Assembly: GCA_027066265.1 (NCBI GenBank)
Contig: JAMOOB010000390.1
Span: 1 to 7,050, forward strand
Direction: 5' to 3'
DNA length: 7,050 nt
Origin: Desulfurococcales archaeon
GTDB lineage: Archaea > Thermoproteota > Thermoprotei_A > Sulfolobales > Ignisphaeraceae
The notes beneath the pieces are model-generated. The model was not told where the DNA came from, searched no databases, and saw only the letters and a program-made list of their open reading frames with translations. Below, one piece after another: positions 4,817 through 7,050 of the stretch. Both the position numbers and the translations under genes were made by a program. Each line of letters starts with the position of its first letter. The first letter of the stretch is position 1.

Positions 4817-5572
4817 ATGAGCGCCATCATCGTGGTCGTAGGACCCGCTGGATCGGGTAAGTCTAGCATCGTAGCTGCCTACGGAAAGTGGTTGGAAGAG
4901 AACGGTTATCGCGTTGCTAGGGTGAACCTCGATCCAGCAGCCGAGTACGTCCCTTACCAACCAACGATAGACGTGAGGAGATGGGTAACGGCTAGAGACG
5001 TAGCTGTGAAGTACGGTCTTGGACCCAACGGTGCTCTGATCAAGGCTATCGAGATCGTTACGCAGAAGCTTGGCGAGATCCTAGAGCCTCTGAAGGGTAT
5101 GGACGTGGATTTCGTTCTCATCGATACTCCGGGACAGATGGAGGTCTTCGTATTCAGAGAGCTATCGATAGAACTCTTCCGCTACCTCAAGAGCTTCAGC
5201 GATAGGGTTGCATGCATATTCGTCGTCGATGCATCGATCGTTAGGGAAGCCACGGACTACGCATTCCTATCCCTACTATCGATAGCGTACCAGCTTAGGT
5301 TCGGCGTCGATACCGTGATCGTACTCAACAAGATCGATCTAGCACCCGATCTCGATATCGTTGGAGACGTGGTTAGCGACGTCGATAGGGTTCTGAAGAA
5401 CTTAGAGATGCAGGGTGCTTACGGAGAGATGCTCGCCGAGATCCTTCGAGTTATCCAGAGCTATGGAAAGGGTATGGCGGTTCCACGAGTATCCGCAACC
5501 CAGATGACGGGATTCGAAGATCTTCACAGAATCGTACACGAACTCACGTGTAGCTGTGGAGACCTAACCTAG
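4817..5572 (+). CDS. GPN-loop GTPase (ATP/GTP-binding protein, XAB1/Gpn1-3 family)
   Basis: GPN-loop GTPases are homodimers in archaea; the eukaryotic relatives help assemble and import RNA polymerase II. The 251-residue product has every family element: P-loop GPAGSGKSS at 9-17, LDPAAEYVPY at 38-47, the name-giving Gly-Pro-Asn at 69-71 that reaches into the partner's active site, G3 motif DTPGQ at 103-107, G4 motif NKID at 171-174 and G5 motif SAT at 226-228. The segment at about 110-165 is the helical insertion of the family. Length agrees with the Pyrococcus homologue of known structure. The tail has an unusual CSC near the end. The ATG start has GGGA about 8 bases upstream. The gene follows the coiled-coil gene by 39 bases, which contain no convincing promoter, so cotranscription is likely. 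A gene for a general cell function, probably essential. Confidence 0.93.
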   Translation: MSAIIVVVGPAGSGKSSIVAAYGKWLEENGYRVARVNLDPAAEYVPYQPTIDVRRWVTARDVAVKYGLGPNGALIKAIEIVTQKLGEILEPLKGMDVDFVLIDTPGQMEVFVFRELSIELFRYLKSFSDRVACIFVVDASIVREATDYAFLSLLSIAYQLRFGVDTVIVLNKIDLAPDLDIVGDVVSDVDRVLKNLEMQGAYGEMLAEILRVIQSYGKGMAVPRVSATQMTGFEDLHRIVHELTCSCGDLT

Positions 5573-5581
5573 CGTAGCAAA

Positions 5582-5590
5582 GCTTTTTAC
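5582..5590 (+). promoter_or_regulatory. Promoter of threonine synthase
   Basis: GCTTTTTAC, identical to 4440-4448, lies 10 bases after the GTPase stop and is preceded by CAAA. A start near 5612 is expected, after which AAGGGAT and a GTG at 5625 follow. The T-run may double as terminator of the GTPase gene. Confidence 0.55.
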
Positions 5591-5662
5591 GGGATCGTTG
5601 CCGAGCCTTAGTCAAGGGATTCACGTGTCGGAAACGTAGTTCTCTCCTCCCCATCGCTCGAA

Positions 5663-6904
5663 CTGGATAGAGGTTCGGAACCTCGTCGAGTATTCCTCGA
5701 TCCTAGATACGTCGCTAAGTGTCCTAGATGCGGTAGAGAATTCGAAGCAACTGCAACCAGCTTTACGTGCCCTAGCTGTGGTCTTCCACTAGAACTCGTT
5801 CTCGACGTATCTAGGATCGAGGTATCGTGGAGCGAAGTAAGGTCTAGACCTCGAGGTGTTTGGAGGTACGGAGAGCTCCTACCATCGATAGATGGGAAGC
5901 ACATCGTTAGCCTTAGAGAAGGTGGAACACCGCTCATACCCCTCGAAGAGGGTTCCAAGGTTTTCGTGAAGTTCGAGGGCGCCAACCCTACGGGATCGTT
6001 CAAGGATAGAGGCATGACCGTAGGCGTATCGATAGCTAGAGCGAGCGGTTTTCGAGCAACCATAGTTGCTTCCACGAGCAACACAGCTGCTTCCGTAGCT
6101 GCTTACTCGGCTAGAGCTGGTATGGAGTGCTTCGTAGTGGTTCCCAAGGGAAAGGTTGCTCGTGGTAAGGTAGCGCAGGTAGTTCTCCACGGAGCCAAGA
6201 TCCTCGAGATCGAGGGGTTCTTCGACGATGCTCTGAAGAGTGTTCTGGAGAACGTTGAGAAGCTAACCGAGCTAGGTGTGTACCCACTCAACTCGTTCAA
6301 TCCATGGAGGTTGGAGGGCCAGAAAACCATTGCTTTCGAGATCTTCGACGATGTAGGGATCCCGGATCTCGTAATCGTTCCCGTGGGGAACGCTGGCAAT
6401 ATCTACGCTATCTGGAAGGGATTCGAAGAACTTAGACAACTCGGTTTGATAGACAGCGTTCCGAGGATGGTAGGCGTACAAGCATCGAGATCCGCACCGC
6501 TCTACCTAACGTGGATCAAGAGATCTAGGGAACTCGTCGTAGTCGAGAACCCCGAAACCATTGCCTCGGCTATAAGGATAGGTAAGCCAGTCAACTGGTT
6601 GAAAGCTATTAAAGCAGTCGAGGAATCCAAGGGATTCTTCGTGGCCGTGGACGACGATGAGATCCTCGAAGCACAGCGAGAACTCGCCAGGAGAGGGATA
6701 GGCGTTGAACCAGCTTCGGCAGCTAGCTACGCTGCCTACAGAAAGCTGCTGGAGATGAAGGCTATCGATAGAGACGAGACCGTGGTACTCGTAGCTACGG
6801 GACACGCTCTAAAGGATCCCGATACCCCCATGAAGTTCTTCGAATCGATAACGATTAGAAGTCCTAGCGAACTAATCGAAGTTCTTCGAGGAACGAAAGG
6901 CTAA
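5663..6904 (+). CDS. thrC: Threonine synthase, with no canonical start codon
   Basis: ThrC is the PLP enzyme that turns O-phospho-homoserine into threonine. The frame is open from 5612, just after a TAG at 5609-5611, and ends at TAA 6902-6904. Numbered from CTG 5663 (413 residues), a zinc ribbon with C20, C23, C36 and C39 is followed by GVWRYGELLP and LREGGTPLIPL. The PLP lysine K114 sits in NPTGSFKDRG, with STSNTAAS at about 138-144. The phosphate-binding GNAGN is at 242-246 and ATGHALKDP near the end. All are typical of archaeal ThrC. No ATG, GTG or TTG is in frame until GTG 5966, which is inside the catalytic domain and cannot be the true start. Options are the near-cognate CTG 5663 or initiation at GTG 5625, which has AAGGGAT upstream but reads only four codons unless a -1 shift occurs near 5636. 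A lost base is a third option. The zinc ribbon is bracketed by a perfect 20-bp inverted repeat. Function is certain; the 5' end is not. Confidence 0.88.
   Translation: MDRGSEPRRVFLDPRYVAKCPRCGREFEATATSFTCPSCGLPLELVLDVSRIEVSWSEVRSRPRGVWRYGELLPSIDGKHIVSLREGGTPLIPLEEGSKVFVKFEGANPTGSFKDRGMTVGVSIARASGFRATIVASTSNTAASVAAYSARAGMECFVVVPKGKVARGKVAQVVLHGAKILEIEGFFDDALKSVLENVEKLTELGVYPLNSFNPWRLEGQKTIAFEIFDDVGIPDLVIVPVGNAGNIYAIWKGFEELRQLGLIDSVPRMVGVQASRSAPLYLTWIKRSRELVVVENPETIASAIRIGKPVNWLKAIKAVEESKGFFVAVDDDEILEAQRELARRGIGVEPASAASYAAYRKLLEMKAIDRDETVVLVATGHALKDPDTPMKFFESITIRSPSELIEVLRGTKG
5695..5822. repeat. Perfect 20-bp inverted repeat around the ThrC zinc ribbon
   Basis: The left arm 5695-5714 begins CCTCGATCC and ends TACGTCG. 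The right arm 5803-5822 begins CGACGTA and ends GGATCGAGG. They are exact reverse complements over 20 bases and stop matching sharply at both ends. The 88-base space between them encodes all four zinc-ribbon cysteines. Both arms are read in frame, as the FLDPRYV and LDVSRIE regions. Confidence 0.9.
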
Positions 6905-6971
6905 GCATTTCGAAGCATTGCCCGATCGCGGCTCGACCACCGTTTTCTCTGGATAGAATACCGCGTCCGTC
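6905..6971 (+). promoter_or_regulatory. Intergenic promoter region
   Basis: Sixty-seven bases lie between thrC and the next start. CGTTTTCTC at 6941-6949 is centred about 27 bases before the GTG at 6972, the leaderless spacing seen elsewhere in the window. A second candidate, TAGAATA at 6954-6960, is too close to that GTG. No hairpin terminator for thrC is seen beyond the T4 in the same element. Confidence 0.4.
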
Positions 6972-7050
6972 GTGAAGATACGCATCTCTACTCACCCATC
7001 TACGCAACGTAGAGAAGCGCATGCGTATGTTGACCATGTTAACGAAGATC
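6972..7050 (+). CDS. N-terminal end of an unidentified protein (partial)
   Basis: From GTG 6972 the frame stays open to the window edge, giving 26 residues that start MKIRISTHPST and are rich in His and Arg. The start is chosen because the T-rich promoter element sits at leaderless distance. I do not recognise the family. The first codons overlap an inverted repeat (6978-6991 with 7009-7028). That could fold the very 5' end of the message, or could mean this is an RNA rather than a coding region. An open frame on the other strand (6864-7049) is the competing reading. Confidence 0.4.
   Translation, partial: MKIRISTHPSTQRREAHAYVDHVNED

Noticed and set aside
5608..6084. 158-residue minus-strand ORF over the thrC 5' region
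   Set aside because: It is antisense to conserved zinc-ribbon and PLP motifs, is rich in Ser/Thr/Leu with no recognisable motif, and has no promoter or RBS. It is a shadow of the coding strand.
5966..6904. Shorter thrC starting at GTG 5966
   Set aside because: It would drop the zinc ribbon, the GVWRYGELLP block and the first strand of the catalytic domain, all of which are encoded in frame directly upstream.
6864..7050. Minus-strand open frame reaching in from the right edge
   Set aside because: It overlaps the thrC 3' end by about 40 bases in antisense and shows no family features. The plus-strand GTG at 6972 has a promoter at leaderless distance. It cannot be fully excluded without sequence to the right.
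1..7050. CRISPR array, tRNA, rRNA or mobile element
   Set aside because: No regularly spaced repeats, cloverleaf, transposase motifs or terminal repeats with target duplications were seen despite the presence of cas6.

Overview
The window reads as a piece of a (hyper)thermophilic archaeal chromosome, most likely from the Thermoproteota (crenarchaeal) side. The signs are T-rich or TATA-type promoters about 26 bases before start codons, leaderless GTG starts, heavy use of GTG/TTG starts, a histidine-type Thi4, an archaeal GPN-loop GTPase, a crenarchaeal-type Cas6 and a probable C/D box guide RNA. I do not name a species. Coding density is very high; no stretch over 300 bases lacks a gene, and I see no insertion sequence, CRISPR array, tRNA or rRNA.

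Layout. 1-48 is the tail of a gene that enters from the left. 132-284 is a 50-residue membrane protein not obvious from ORF length alone. It converges with a minus-strand cas6 (285-1208), and the two stop codons together form the palindrome TAGCTA. An 84-base divergent promoter region (1209-1292) separates cas6 from a plus-strand cluster: a degenerate 6-pyruvoyl-tetrahydropterin-synthase-fold protein (1293-1643), the thiazole synthase Thi4 (1676-2476) and a cysteine-free member of the DUF2148 family (2479-2970). Then come a HAD-superfamily protein (3041-3703) and a leaderless secreted, C-terminally anchored surface protein (3737-4405). A 138-base spacer with a hairpin, two promoter-like elements and C/D box motifs leads into a small pure coiled-coil protein (4544-4777). 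The GPN-loop GTPase follows (4817-5572), then threonine synthase (thrC, to 6904), and a gene that starts at 6972 and leaves the window.

Metabolic links are modest. Thi4 supplies the thiamin thiazole, ThrC makes threonine, and Cas6 would process crRNA from arrays elsewhere. Apart from the PTPS-thi4-DUF2148 cluster and the coiled-coil/GTPase pair, neighbours look like independent transcription units.

Most notable observations. (1) The 5' part of thrC carries a perfect 20-bp inverted repeat (5695-5714 / 5803-5822) that brackets the zinc-ribbon codons almost exactly. (2) The same gene has no ATG, GTG or TTG in frame for about 118 codons before an internal GTG inside the catalytic domain. (3) A C/D box sRNA-like arrangement with exact 12-nt guide spacings (4518-4566) overlaps the start of the coiled-coil gene. 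(4) Two family members, the PTPS-like and DUF2148 proteins, sit on either side of thi4 and have lost the residues that normally define their activity.
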